Positions 1 to 10,400 of a stretch of 64,000 nt of DNA are shown here, in pieces (position 1 is the stretch's first letter; every line of letters starts with the position of its first letter). The DNA is from Allium sativum. Its lineage: Eukaryota > Streptophyta > Magnoliopsida > Asparagales > Amaryllidaceae. Made by a program: the position numbers and the translations under genes. The notes beneath the pieces are model-generated. The model saw only the letters and a program-made list of their open reading frames with translations. It did not search any database and was not told the origin of the DNA. The stretch covers positions 880,547,199 to 880,611,198 of the forward strand of contig CM060912.1 of the NCBI GenBank assembly GCA_030737875.1. The letters run 5' to 3'.

Positions 1-1728
1 GAATGATTTAACCATTGAAATAAATTGATTTGAAATTCTAAATATATGTGAATTATTTGAAAAGGCCGAGTTAATTCTCATTTCAAATAATTGACCGACG
101 ATTGAAAGTCGAAAATAAAGACGGGGGTCGAAGACCGGAGATCTTCACCTCGTTTGGATGGTAACCGAGGTCCTGATTGGGAGGCATCCCGAAATATGGA
201 TAATGAGTGGTGATCGTCCCGACGTACGTGGTGATCGATGGGTTTGCGAGGTATTTAGTGCCTCCGGTTTCGTTCAGACCCAGAACGGACTTGTAAATGG
301 ACTGTGTGTCTGACATTGGATTTTATTCTGTGTTGATTGATCTCTGTTAAATATACATCTGTTTGGCGGCGGAGAATTTATTCTTTTGCTTAACACCCTT
401 CTCTGAGACGCACGAGCTCAGAGGTTGTATATCGATGGACATCAGTAGCATGGCATGAATTGCCTGTGTGGCATGCTAAGATGCAGTGATAAGGGCTTCT
501 GTTGAAAAGCAAAGTCTTGTGGTGATGATCAAAGCACCGCCTGTGTGACGTAGCTTTGTGTATAACGTAAATTCGCGAGCCTCACACCCCGGTATGAACC
601 AGAAACGGGAGAAGGACCTCAGGGAGGACATGCGTTTCTTTCTAGCTAGGGTGGTGTCGGTGACCTACCAGCCCTGACATTTATATACATTTCACCTATG
701 TGGTTGTTGCTGTTGCGAGGCGTCTCGGTTTGATCGGACGATCCGGGTCCGATGGAGTCATTCGTTGGCTCATTTACGCCCCGAAGGGCGGAGAAACGTA
801 TTGTTCAGGCACTATAATCCACTCCGTGTGGACCGGCCCTGTCGCTCCAAGGGGTAGTTGCGGCTGTTCCGGAGACATGGGCTAGATTGTCTCGAAGTCG
901 GTAAGGACTATCTTTTGCCTTGGTTCAGGACGGAAATCCAATTTCCAAATATGTCATCGTGCGAATTTGATTGTATACCTATATATGGAGACATAGTGGT
1001 ATGGGGCATTAATGTCTTCTATGATTGATAGTTATGATTTGAAATTGTTTTCAAAACATATAAACACTAGTAATCATATCAAATGCTTCTGTTTTATTCG
1101 TATCAAGCATATTCTGGCCGTTATAAGGTAAAAACTATATCCTCCGGTTTGCGTTGCATTATGTGATGGGAACTGAGTCTTATAATGGCTTCATTTTTAT
1201 AAAAAGCATAGCGATGTTTAAAAGAAAGATTTGTTTTAAAGCACTGGCAATCCAATGGAGTAAACCCGTTCCACGAAAGTGGCGTGGTCCTGTGATTAGC
1301 CAAATTATATATGTGTTGAGTAGATTTCTCATACCAGTCCCATGACTGACTCGTAGTTTGTTTCACTTTCAAACTCGGGTGCCCCTTTTTTTTCTACACG
1401 GGCAGCCTTGTATTCAGCTTTAGCTGGTTCTTTCTGGATAGTTGGAGCTGAAGATGGATTCTATCATTTATCTCTTTTTATGCTGTTCAGCTCCTATTGT
1501 ACATATTATGTTTGTTTTCCGCTGTAGACATTTATGTATAGCTGAACTGTATTTTTTTCTAAGTATGATCCTTTATACTGTGTAACTCTGATGATTACTT
1601 TTATCCAGTATATTCTATTGTTCATTTTTTGGTGTTTTTATTTAATTTTGTTCTGCTATTATCTGTTTCTGTGTTATATTCCAAAGATAACCCTTTCCAC
1701 CGTCAGTACGGGGTTTGGGGTCGTCTCA
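1..1728 (+). repeat. 5' LTR of element 1, 3' part only (window-truncated)
   Basis: This segment aligns end to end with 10594-12321 at a constant offset of 10593, so it is the last 1.7 kb of the 5' LTR. It ends in GTCTCA at 1728 and is followed at once by the tRNA primer site. By eye about 40 substitutions separate it from the 3' LTR copy (roughly 2.3%), which makes this element clearly older than element C. It carries the CTCTGAG/CTCAGAG hairpin at 401-423 and no protein gene. Confidence 0.95.
83..316 (-). other. Antisense ORF in element 1 LTR, partly conserved between families
   Basis: A 77-aa minus-strand ORF (MSDTQSIYK...) is intact in both element 1 LTRs (again at 10676-10909). An in-frame relative with the same start and the core VLGLNETGGT is in array LTR 1 (about 24690-24516). 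The solo LTR copy has an early stop and array LTRs 2 and 3 have lost the ATG. It has no recognised family and may only reflect DNA-level conservation. Confidence 0.25.
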
Positions 1729-1731
1729 ACG

Positions 1732-1743
1732 TGGTATCAGAGC
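1732..1743 (+). promoter_or_regulatory. Primer-binding site, initiator-Met tRNA
   Basis: TGGTATCAGAGC begins 3 nt after the LTR end and is complementary to the 3' end of plant initiator-Met tRNA, the usual primer for minus-strand cDNA synthesis in Ty3/gypsy elements. It fixes the LTR/internal boundary and the plus orientation. Confidence 0.95.
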
Positions 1744-1941
1744 TTTGGTTAAGCTTAGTTCTGGAATATAACATTTGAACAAACTCGTCAGAAATAGAAC
1801 CAGTAGTGTTCTAGGACGGGTAACTCTATACAGATAGGATCAGGAATATCCTAGTATGAGTAGCAGAATGAAATAGCACCTCGATAGACACATTTACATT
1901 GAAGTATATGTTTCTATATTTTAAATTATCTTTTCTGTGAC

Positions 1942-1966
1942 CTGACACTTGATCTTCTGTTTGCAG
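1942..1966 (+). promoter_or_regulatory. Putative branch point and 3' splice site before gag
   Basis: CTGAC (1942-1946) followed by a T-rich stretch and TTTGCAG (1960-1966) has the form of a plant branch point and acceptor. It ends 12 nt before the gag ATG at 1979. Paired with a donor in the LTR leader (equivalent to 7762, outside the window in the 5' LTR), it would remove the long LTR leader from the translated mRNA. The motif is seen; splicing is inferred. Confidence 0.5.
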
Positions 1967-1978
1967 AAGTACTAGAAA

Positions 1979-4900
1979 ATGAGTGTCAGAAACAGAAGGA
2001 ACACAGAACCGGATATTGAGGCCCTATTAATCAAATATCGAAATATGGGTGGAATACCGTTCTCCGGTGAAGAATCTATTATGAAGACACAGGCTTGGAT
2101 TCGTTCGGCTGAGAAGATCTTTGATAGTTTAAAGCTGAGGGATGACCAGAAAAGATTACTGGCCTCCTGGGCACTCAAAGACGAAGCTTTGTTCTGGTGG
2201 GATTCGGTTATAGAGAATAATCCAGAAGGTGATATCACCTGGGACAGATTCAAAGTGATTTTCCTAGAAAGATTTACTCCTCCAGAAGTGACGGAGCGAT
2301 TATGCGACGAATTTTCTTATCTGATACAAGGAGATATGACCATCCCAGAATATCATAAGAAATTCAACGAACTTTCTCACTTTGCTCCTCATCTGATTAA
2401 AGACCCAAAGAGGAAGAATCTGAGATTTATTCACGGGCTTCAAAGAAGATATCAGAACAGTGTAATGAGGAACGTGAAGCTCCCCTTTTCTGAAATGATT
2501 TATATGGCTTATCAGTATGAAGATCTCCATAAGAAAGGAATGTTATGCGACGAAGAAGAAGTCAGTTCTAGTGACAAAGCAGAGTCGGAAAATGATATTC
2601 CTGAAGCTAGTACGACGTCTGAGATCAGTAAGAAGCCCAGTGCAAAGAGAAAAAGGGCTGAATCTGGGAAAGAACCCGTAACGACCGCCATATGCAATAA
2701 CTGCCATAAGCAAGGGCATTTGCAAGGAAAATGCAGATCTTTAAAGAAACTAAAGAAGAGTGAACCGAAGTCAAAGAAAAAGTTTCAAGAGACCAGAGAA
2801 TGCAGCATTTGCCATCGGTTTGGCCATATAAAGCAGGATTGCCGGCTGTTAAGGGCAACCAAGGAGGCTCAGGTAAATGAAGTAGCAGAAACCTCAGCAC
2901 CCTCAGATAGTCAGGGAAGGTCTGATGTTTTAGAAGGCACGCTCAATGTCAAAAACATTCCAGTTAAAGTACTATTTGACACAGGCACGTCACGAAGCTT
3001 TATTGCAAAGAGTGCAGTCAAGAAGTTGGATTTGAATTTGAGAAAGCTCAAAGAGCCAATGACTGTCCGAAATCTAGTTGGGGGTCCCATTAATCTCAGT
3101 TGGATTTGTGCAGTACCTGTCTCTTTTTCTTGCTATAAATTCCCTATTATCTCTATCGTCATGAATTTTAATGAATTCGATCTTATTCTGGGATTGGATT
3201 GGCTAACCAAATATGAAGCAGAGGTTAGATGCGCCGAGAGAATTGTTAAGGCAAAGGCACAATCGGGGAATTATATAACCATACCATGTGAAGGCCCGAC
3301 TTCAAATAAAAAGGACTTCTGGGGAGCTTTGGATGTTTCTCTAGCCCAAATAGAAAATATCCCTGAAGTCACGGGGAATATTCCTGACCTCATCAAAGAC
3401 ATTCCTGTCGTCAAGAACTATGCGGATGTGTTCGAAGAAGTTGTTCGCTTACCTCCGCAGAGAGAAATTGATTTCAAAATTGCTTTAATTCCCAATGCAA
3501 GGCCGGTAGTTCACGCTATTCGAAGAATGTCCTTGAAAGAGAAGGAGGAATTAGACAATCAAACACGACAGCTAGTATGGAAAGGTCTGATCAGACCTAG
3601 TTTCTCTGACTGGGGTGCAGCAGTGGTGTTTGTCCCAAAATCTGACGGTACTCTACGTCTATGCGTGGATTATCGTGATCTGAACAAACAGACAATAAAG
3701 AACAAATATCCATTGCCGCGGATTGACGATTTGTTAGATCGATTAAATGGAGCACAAGTATTTTCACGAATGGACCTAGCTACAGGCTTCCATCAACTTC
3801 GAATCGCCGAAGAGTGTGTTCCAATGACAGCATTCAGAGGCCCCGACTTATTCTACGAGTGGTTAGTAATGCCGTTCGGCTTATGTAACGCTCCAGCTTA
3901 CTTCGTCGATCTGATGAATAGAGTGTTCAGAGGGGTTTTGAATAAATTTGTTCTGGTTTTCATTGACGATATTCTAATCTTCTCTAAATCAAAGGCCGAA
4001 CATGAAAAGCATCTGGAACAGGTTCTAGAAATTCTGAGACGGAATGTATTAAAAGCCAAATTTTCCAAATGTATATTCTGGCAAGATGAAGTGAAATTTC
4101 TGGGCCACGTCGTATCGAAAGAAGGAATCGCTGTGGATCCAAGTAAAATCACGGCTATTCAAAATTGGAAACAGCCCAGTATCCCCACTGAAGTCCGCAG
4201 TTTTCTCGGATTGGCTAGCTATTATCGGAAGTTCGTTAAAAACTTTTCGAAGATATCTGGTCATTTAACAAAGCTTACAAAGAAGCACTCTAAATTCAAA
4301 TGGACTCCAGAAAGTGAGGAGGCTTTTGAAGTGCTAAAGTTAAGATTAACGACAGCTCCAGTGTTAACCATCATCGATGGCAACCAAGATTTAAAAGTCT
4401 AGACTGATGCTTCTAGAGAAGGCCTTGGCGTAGTGTTAATGCAAAGGGGTCAAGTGATTGCTTATGCTAGCCGTCAGTTGAAGCCGCACGAGAAAAACTA
4501 CGTAACTCATGATCTTGAGTTATTGGCTATAGTGTTCGCTTTGAAAATCTGGAGACACTATCTTCTGGGTGAGAGATTTGAACTGTTTACAGATCACCAG
4601 TTGCTAAAGTATCTGTTTACTCAGAAGGACTTGAATTTGAGGCAGCAACGTTGGCTGGAGTTTCTTGCAGCATATGACTTTGAAATTATATATACTCCAG
4701 GGAAAGCCAATGTCGTGGCCGATGCGCTGAGCCGAAAGAATGTAATGATCGCCAGCTTTATTATCATGACTTCCTTGATTGACAAAATATCTATTCTTCA
4801 AAAGGAGGATAACTTTATTAAGGATATGATTAAAAGGATTCAGAAAGGCGAACCCTCGTGTTTTCAAATAGATAACGACGAGACTTTGAGGTTGAAAGGA

Positions 4901-6220
4901 AGGATTTGTGTTCCTGATATCCTAGGGTTAAAAAGGGAAGTGTTAGACGAGTGTCACAAGTCCAAGTTGAGTATCCATCCTGGTGTGGCCAAAATGTATA
5001 ACGATCTCAAACGAACATTCTGGTGGAAGGCTATGAAAAGAGACGTTTCAATATATGTTAGCAGATGCCCTACTTGCCAACTAGTCAAAAGCGACCAACA
5101 GAAATTGGCTGGATTGTTACAACCGCTAGAAGTTCCTGGTTGGAAGTGGGAGCATATTTCCATGGATTTCATTGATGGTCTGCCCAGAACCAGAAAAGGG
5201 AATGACAATATTTGGGTGATCGTAGATCGCTTCACGAAGACCGCCCATTTTATACCTGTCAGATCAAACAGAACTGCTCAGAGTCTGGCGCAGATATACT
5301 TCAGGGAAATAGTTAGACTACATGGAGTGCCGCTCAGTATAGTCAGTGATAAGGATACAATATTCACTAGCGAATTCTGGGAAGCATTTCAAATCGAGCT
5401 GGGAACAAAGTTGAACTTGAGCACCGCTTATCATCCTCAGACAGACGGTTAGACTGGGAGGGTAAATCGAATTTTAGAAGATCTATTGCGGGCTTGTGTT
5501 ATAGATTTCGGTGGATCATGGGAAGACCATCTACACTTGGCTGAATTCTCTTATAACAACAGCTACCAGGCGAGTCTGACAATGTCGCCATTCGAAGCAT
5601 TGTATGGTAGACCGTGCCGATCTCCTGCTTGTTGGGTCGAACCTGGTAATAGACTTGTGTTGGGTCCTGATATGATCCGGGAAGCTGCTGACAAAGTCGA
5701 TTTTATTAAGAAGCGATTACTCGCCGCTCAAAGCCGACAAAAGAGCTATGCCGATAGGAGAAGAAGAGATATATCCTTTGCTGTTGGCGACTATGTATAT
5801 TTGAAAGTATCGCCAATGAGAGGAGTTATCCGGTTCGGTAAAACTGGAAAGTTGGCACCCAAATTCATTGGTCCGTTTCCTATTCTGGAACGGATCGGAA
5901 CTCTCGCTTATAGGGTCAAACTGCCTGATTGGCTGCCTGGAGTTCATGATATATTTCACATATCTCAACTTCGAAAGCACGTTCATGATCCAGACTTGAT
6001 CGTCGAAGAAGCAACTCAGCAGGACATTGAAATTACTCCAGAATTGGCTGTGAGAAGAGAGCCGCTAAAGATTATCGGCAAAGAAACCAAAGAGCTGAGG
6101 AACAAGAAGGTTCACTTAGTCAAAGTGCAATGGAGTGGAGATCCGCGAGATTGTACTTGGGAAACTGAGGAGAGCATTCAGAAGGCTTATCCTAGATGCC
6201 GAGTAGATATCTCTGATTGA
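1979..6220 (+). pseudogene. gag-pol: Ty3/gypsy chromovirus gag-pol polyprotein, disabled
   Basis: One continuous frame of 1413 codons, closed by TGA at 6218-6220, encodes gag, protease, reverse transcriptase, RNase H, integrase and a chromodomain-like tail. Gag (about codons 35-190) is followed by two CCHC knuckles (C239-C252, C275-C288). The protease has DTGT at 334-337 and LILGLDWL at 402. RT has its catalytic Asp at 599 and FIDD at 661-664. RNase H starts near 809. The integrase HHCC is H993, H1000, C1030, C1033; its catalytic Asp are 1063 and 1124. A GPF motif and a Tekay-type chromodomain remnant (about 1361-1405) end the protein. It is broken by TAG at codon 808 (4400-4402, where the family has an aromatic residue before TDAS) and TAG at codon 1158 (5450-5452, normally Gln). 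The Glu expected 35 residues after D1124 is Gly at codon 1160 (GGG, 5456-5458). There are no frameshifts. Domain order (IN after RT/RNase H) and the chromodomain place it in the chromoviruses; the Tekay/Del assignment is by motif memory. Confidence 0.93.
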
Positions 6221-6435
6221 CTCCGGTGCAAGGTACATTTACCAAACTTTGCATTACCATTTAATTCTCTATTCTGTTGCTATTTTCTTCCCATGGGTGT
6301 GCACTATTTATTCTATACTCTAAATGATTTTTAAGGGAATATAGGATTTGATTAGTATATTTTTTGAAGGTTAAAAACAAATTGGTTGTTGTGTTGTGTG
6401 ATTGTAGATTTATCAAACCACTTTCGACTTTTTTC
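6221..6435 (+). other. 3' untranslated internal region of element 1
   Basis: About 215 bp of AT-rich noncoding sequence lies between the polyprotein stop codon and the pre-PPT hairpin. I see no ORF or recognisable signal in it. Confidence 0.8.
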
Positions 6436-6470
6436 CTTTTCGGGGATGAAAAGTTTTAAGTGGGGGAGAT
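6436..6470 (+). promoter_or_regulatory. Pre-PPT hairpin and polypurine tract, element 1
   Basis: CTTTTC (6436-6441) and GAAAAG (6448-6453) form a 6-bp stem. The polypurine tract AAGTGGGGGAGAT (6458-6470) then abuts the 3' LTR. The tract primes plus-strand DNA synthesis. The hairpin recurs in the same place in the other families here. Confidence 0.85.
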
Positions 6471-7330
6471 TGTAACGACCCAGAAAATCTGAACCAATTT
6501 AAAATTTTTAATTTGGCTAAAATAATGGATTTTAAATATTTTAAATAAATATTTTAAATAATAGCGATGAAAACTGAGTTGAAAACAAAAATTGAAAACG
6601 AATATAATTAATTATAATTATAAACAAGGCCTGAAATGGCGCTGTAGTTTCAAAAATTGAATTCAAACTTTGTCGAACTGTACCGGGTGCAAAACAATCC
6701 GGATTTTAGTGAAACCAAAAATATTTAAATCTGTTAGTAAATACCTTTCTAATGAATCTGAAAAATCGAATTTTCATAGCGGAAAACAAAAGTTATGGCC
6801 GAATGAATTTTCAGAAGGGTCGCTATGGAATTTATATAGCCCGTGAAATTGGCCATTTTGCATACGACCTCGGAATTCGACGAAACCACTTTTGTTGGAT
6901 CCGGGATGTGAAGTTATCGCTAGGTTTCAAATTTCATAATTTTTGAAGCTAGTATGTGAGCGTGGCAAAGGAAAATGTGTTTTGGTCAATTACAGTTAAA
7001 TTGGATCGACCAAAAATGGGCCTTTTTGCAAACAGTCTCAGAATTCGACGAAACTAGTTTTGTTGGAACCGTATCGTCAAAACATAGCTAGATTTATTTT
7101 TCTGGATTTTTTCAAATCAGTTTGTGGCCCTGGCAAATTGAAATGTACGTTCAAATTAAATATTGAATGTTTTATATTTTAATTTGAATGGAAACTGACT
7201 GAAACAGTCGAATGGGCCTACGAAACATATCCCATTGTGTTCGAAATGGGGGTAAAACGCTAGGGACGACAGTCGTTGGGTTGAATTTGGGGTTCGTATT
7301 AATAAAGGGTTATTTTTGGAAATTAAAATA

Positions 7331-7340
7331 TTATAAATAT
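7331..7340 (+). promoter_or_regulatory. TATA-like box in element 1 LTR
   Basis: TTATAAATAT is followed by CCTCCC and a C/T-rich stretch, the same order as in the other chromovirus LTRs here. It probably marks the U3/R boundary about 30 bp downstream. Confidence 0.5.
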
Positions 7341-7379
7341 CCTCCCAACCAATCAGAAAATAGAAAAAAAAATAAACTA

Positions 7380-7762
7380 AACCTTAGCCGCCGTATATCC
7401 CGATTCAACGGCGGAGAAGGCTCGAAACTTCTCGTTCGATTTTCTCTCCATCTACTCAACGGTTTTTGAAAATTCTTGAAGCAAATCCAAGAAGAAAGCG
7501 TGCTCTTCAAATCCATAGTAGTATTGCAATTTTTCATGTTATATCTGGCTCGAAATCGAGCCCCAAAGTGCCGCCAGTCGCACGAGATTTGAGGAGGGAG
7601 GGGGCGTTCGAACTGGGCGGTGCCCTAGCAGCTTGGAGGCGGTGATGCGGCAGAGGTCGTGGAGGGTTCTGATCTGACGCACGGTGGCCATAGGCGACGC
7701 GAAATCCAACCCTAGGTTGGAACCATAGTCGACATCGGCTGTTGATTTCAAACGAGATAAGG
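7380..7762 (+). other. Transcript leader-like segment with donor-like end
   Basis: This is less AT-rich than the surrounding LTR and has the composition of a plant 5' leader. It ends GATAAG/GTAGCG (7761/7762), followed by T-rich intron-like sequence. The antisense ORF at 7539-7751 has no recognised product and I do not treat it as a gene. Confidence 0.35.
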
Positions 7763-8555
7763 TAGCGTTTTTTTTAACGCTATAAATTCAATTAATTACG
7801 TTTTTAAATTGTTTGATGTTTGAAAAATCATATCTTTTTGCTGTGTTAACGAAATTCGATGAAACAGGAGACATCGGGACCGTGTGGACGCCTTCTACAT
7901 TTTAGAAGAGACCGCATATTTTTCTGAGCCTTATGCTATTTTTGGTGGTGTGGAACCCAATCTGAGATTTCTAATTTATAAACGATATGGAAAAACGACG
8001 ATGTATAAATTATATGATCGATGTATGAGTTATATAAGCGTTGTACACCTCATGTATAAGCGTTGTATAAGTTGTACGTTCGATGTATAAGTTGTATATG
8101 CGTTGTAAAAATTATATATGTGTTGAAATAGAAGTGAATTGCTATATATAAATATATATATATATATGTACGCCCCTCGTCCACAAACCATGGACGATAT
8201 TTATTGATTGTGATTGGTGTGAAAATTGATTGATAGCGAATGGTTGTTTGGGATTGTTTGTGGTTGATATTGATTGATTTTGATTGAAAAATACCCGTTT
8301 GTGGTTGAGAAATATTTGGTTGAAACCACATAGGATTAGTTTGTGGAAATGAAATAAATATATACATGCCGCCTGCGTGCGAACTAGATGCATGATCCCC
8401 ATTGTCAAAACCGCGAGGTTTTAAGGTAAAGCGAGGAGCCGTACTAGGGACGGTCCCGGTTTTAACTACCCTGCCGTTATGCTGCCGAATTTTTTTGAAA
8501 TATACATGTGTTAGAATAATTTTCATTCGTTGAAATAAATTACATATGTTGAAAG

Positions 8556-9060
8556 AATATTCATGTGTTGAGTTACAATTCATTCGTTGAGTTGAAATTC
8601 ATGTGTTGAATATTATTTGAATTTAAACAAATAATTTTAGCGATAAAAATCACATTTTTATATATATACAAACTATAGAGAATATTCATGTGTTGAGTTG
8701 CAATTCATTCGTTGAGTTGAAATTCATGTGTTGAATATTATTTGAATTTAAACAATTAATTTTAGCGATAAAAATCACATTTTTATATATATACAAACTA
8801 TAGAGAATATTCATGTGTTGAGTTGCAATTCATTCGTTGAGTTGAAATTCATGTGTTGAATATTATTTGAATTTAAACAAATAATTTTAGCGATAAAAAT
8901 CACATTTTTATATATATACAAACTATAGAGAATATTCATGTGTTGAATTGAAATTCGTTCGTCGAGTTGAAATTCATGTATTGAATGTTATCGTATTTTA
9001 AAATAAAATGAATAGACAATAAAAACTACATTTTTATTGTGAATATGAAGTGTTAAAAAC
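8556..9060 (+). repeat. 125-bp tandem repeat in element 1 LTR, about four units
   Basis: The phrase AATATTCATGTGTTGA recurs at 8556, 8681, 8806 and 8931, exactly 125 bp apart. The first three units are nearly identical and the fourth is diverged. Each unit contains the palindrome ATAAAAATCACATTTTTAT and copies of TCATGTGTTGA. Confidence 0.95.
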
Positions 9061-9962
9061 ATTCACGTGTTGAATAAATATTTTTGATGATAAAAACATT
9101 TCTTTTATCATGTATACGCTTTGATAAAAATACACACGGGTTGAAATAAATAATAGTTTGCTAGAAATATTATTATTGGCTTTATTCTGCATATATATAC
9201 ATGTGTTGAACAGGAAAAATGGATTAGCTGTAGAGTAAAGAAATTATTTGCGTGCCCGACAAATAGGTAAGCCTTGATGAGTTGGCTGCGCAATTTTATT
9301 TTTATATCAACTCCTGTGAATGCCATTGGATGCGGAGTGCTGGTTATTTTGTGTGAAAAAAATAAATATCGCCATAGGATAGTAACAATTAAATTTGGAC
9401 TACTCTACATGGCATACTTCTTGACGATAGGCATATTTCATCATATTCCACATAAGCAATTGGAGCTTGTGTGACGAGGTGGAAGATTTACCATACGAGC
9501 GGGAGGCTTGTATGGCGATGATTATATACTACAGGTTGAACTGATGACTGATATGGACTCTATAAAATATAACGATAAATTGCCAGATTAATAAAAACCC
9601 CACACGGGTCTGGAGTTGACAATAATCACGTCTCTCTAGTTATTAGATACGACACATGGACTATTTATTTCCACACGGAAACGGGGTGACGAGAATTTAT
9701 TCTCTAGAGTGATTATCTATACATGCTCCCCCGTAAACACCAGAATATATCACTATAAATATGTGAATGCTTTTTAGGATTTATTGGGTACCTAACACGG
9801 CCCAATAAATTTCCAAACCCCTCCTCGTACAAAGGAGGTTATGGCGAAATTTTTCGAAATATTAAGGCGTTAGTGAAATATTTGAAGTGAAAACGATATT
9901 GAAATTGTTGAATGAACTATATCTATATAATTATATAAATATAAATAAAATTAAAACGAAAC

Positions 9963-10400
9963 GTGGCCGTGCAGTTCGTATTTTGAAACCGATATTTCAA
10001 ACGATTATACCGGGAGATCCGACCATCGGATTTTCCTGAAATCGCAACCGTTGGGTTCGCTTTGGAAAAATCTTTCCGACGACACCAACTTTGTAAAAAT
10101 CCAACGGTTGGATTGTCTGGAATGTTTAATTCAAATCTGAAGAAAAACAGCGCCAGAAACGATTATATTTATATATATATAAATATAATTATAATTAATC
10201 GAATAACGACGCTGCAGTTCGTATTTTGATATTGAAACTTCAAACAATTGTACCGGGAGATCCGACCGTCGGATTTTCCCGAAACTGGAACCGTTGGATT
10301 CGTTTTGAAAAGACCTTTCTTATGATGTAAATTTCATGAAGATCCAACGGTTAGATTTTCAGATATGTGTAAATCAAATCTGAAGAAAAACAGCGCCACG
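9963..10400 (+). repeat. Duplicated ~243-bp LTR module
   Basis: Two diverged direct copies (about 9963-10172 and 10207-10400) each run from a GCAGTTCGTATTTTGA block, through CCGGGAGATCCGACC, to GAAGAAAAACAGCGCCA. The solo LTR (16081-16260) and the array LTRs (23010-23180) have this module once. It also resembles a block near the LTR 5' end. Confidence 0.8.

Noticed and set aside
4400..4402. Programmed stop readthrough separating gag-RT from RNase H
   Set aside because: A stop inside the RNase H entry motif is not a known recoding point, and a second stop plus a lost catalytic Glu point to decay.
8050..8583. 177-aa minus-strand ORF in element 1 LTR
   Set aside because: AT-rich, Ile/Thr/Tyr-rich translation across microsatellite-like TATA runs; no family resemblance.
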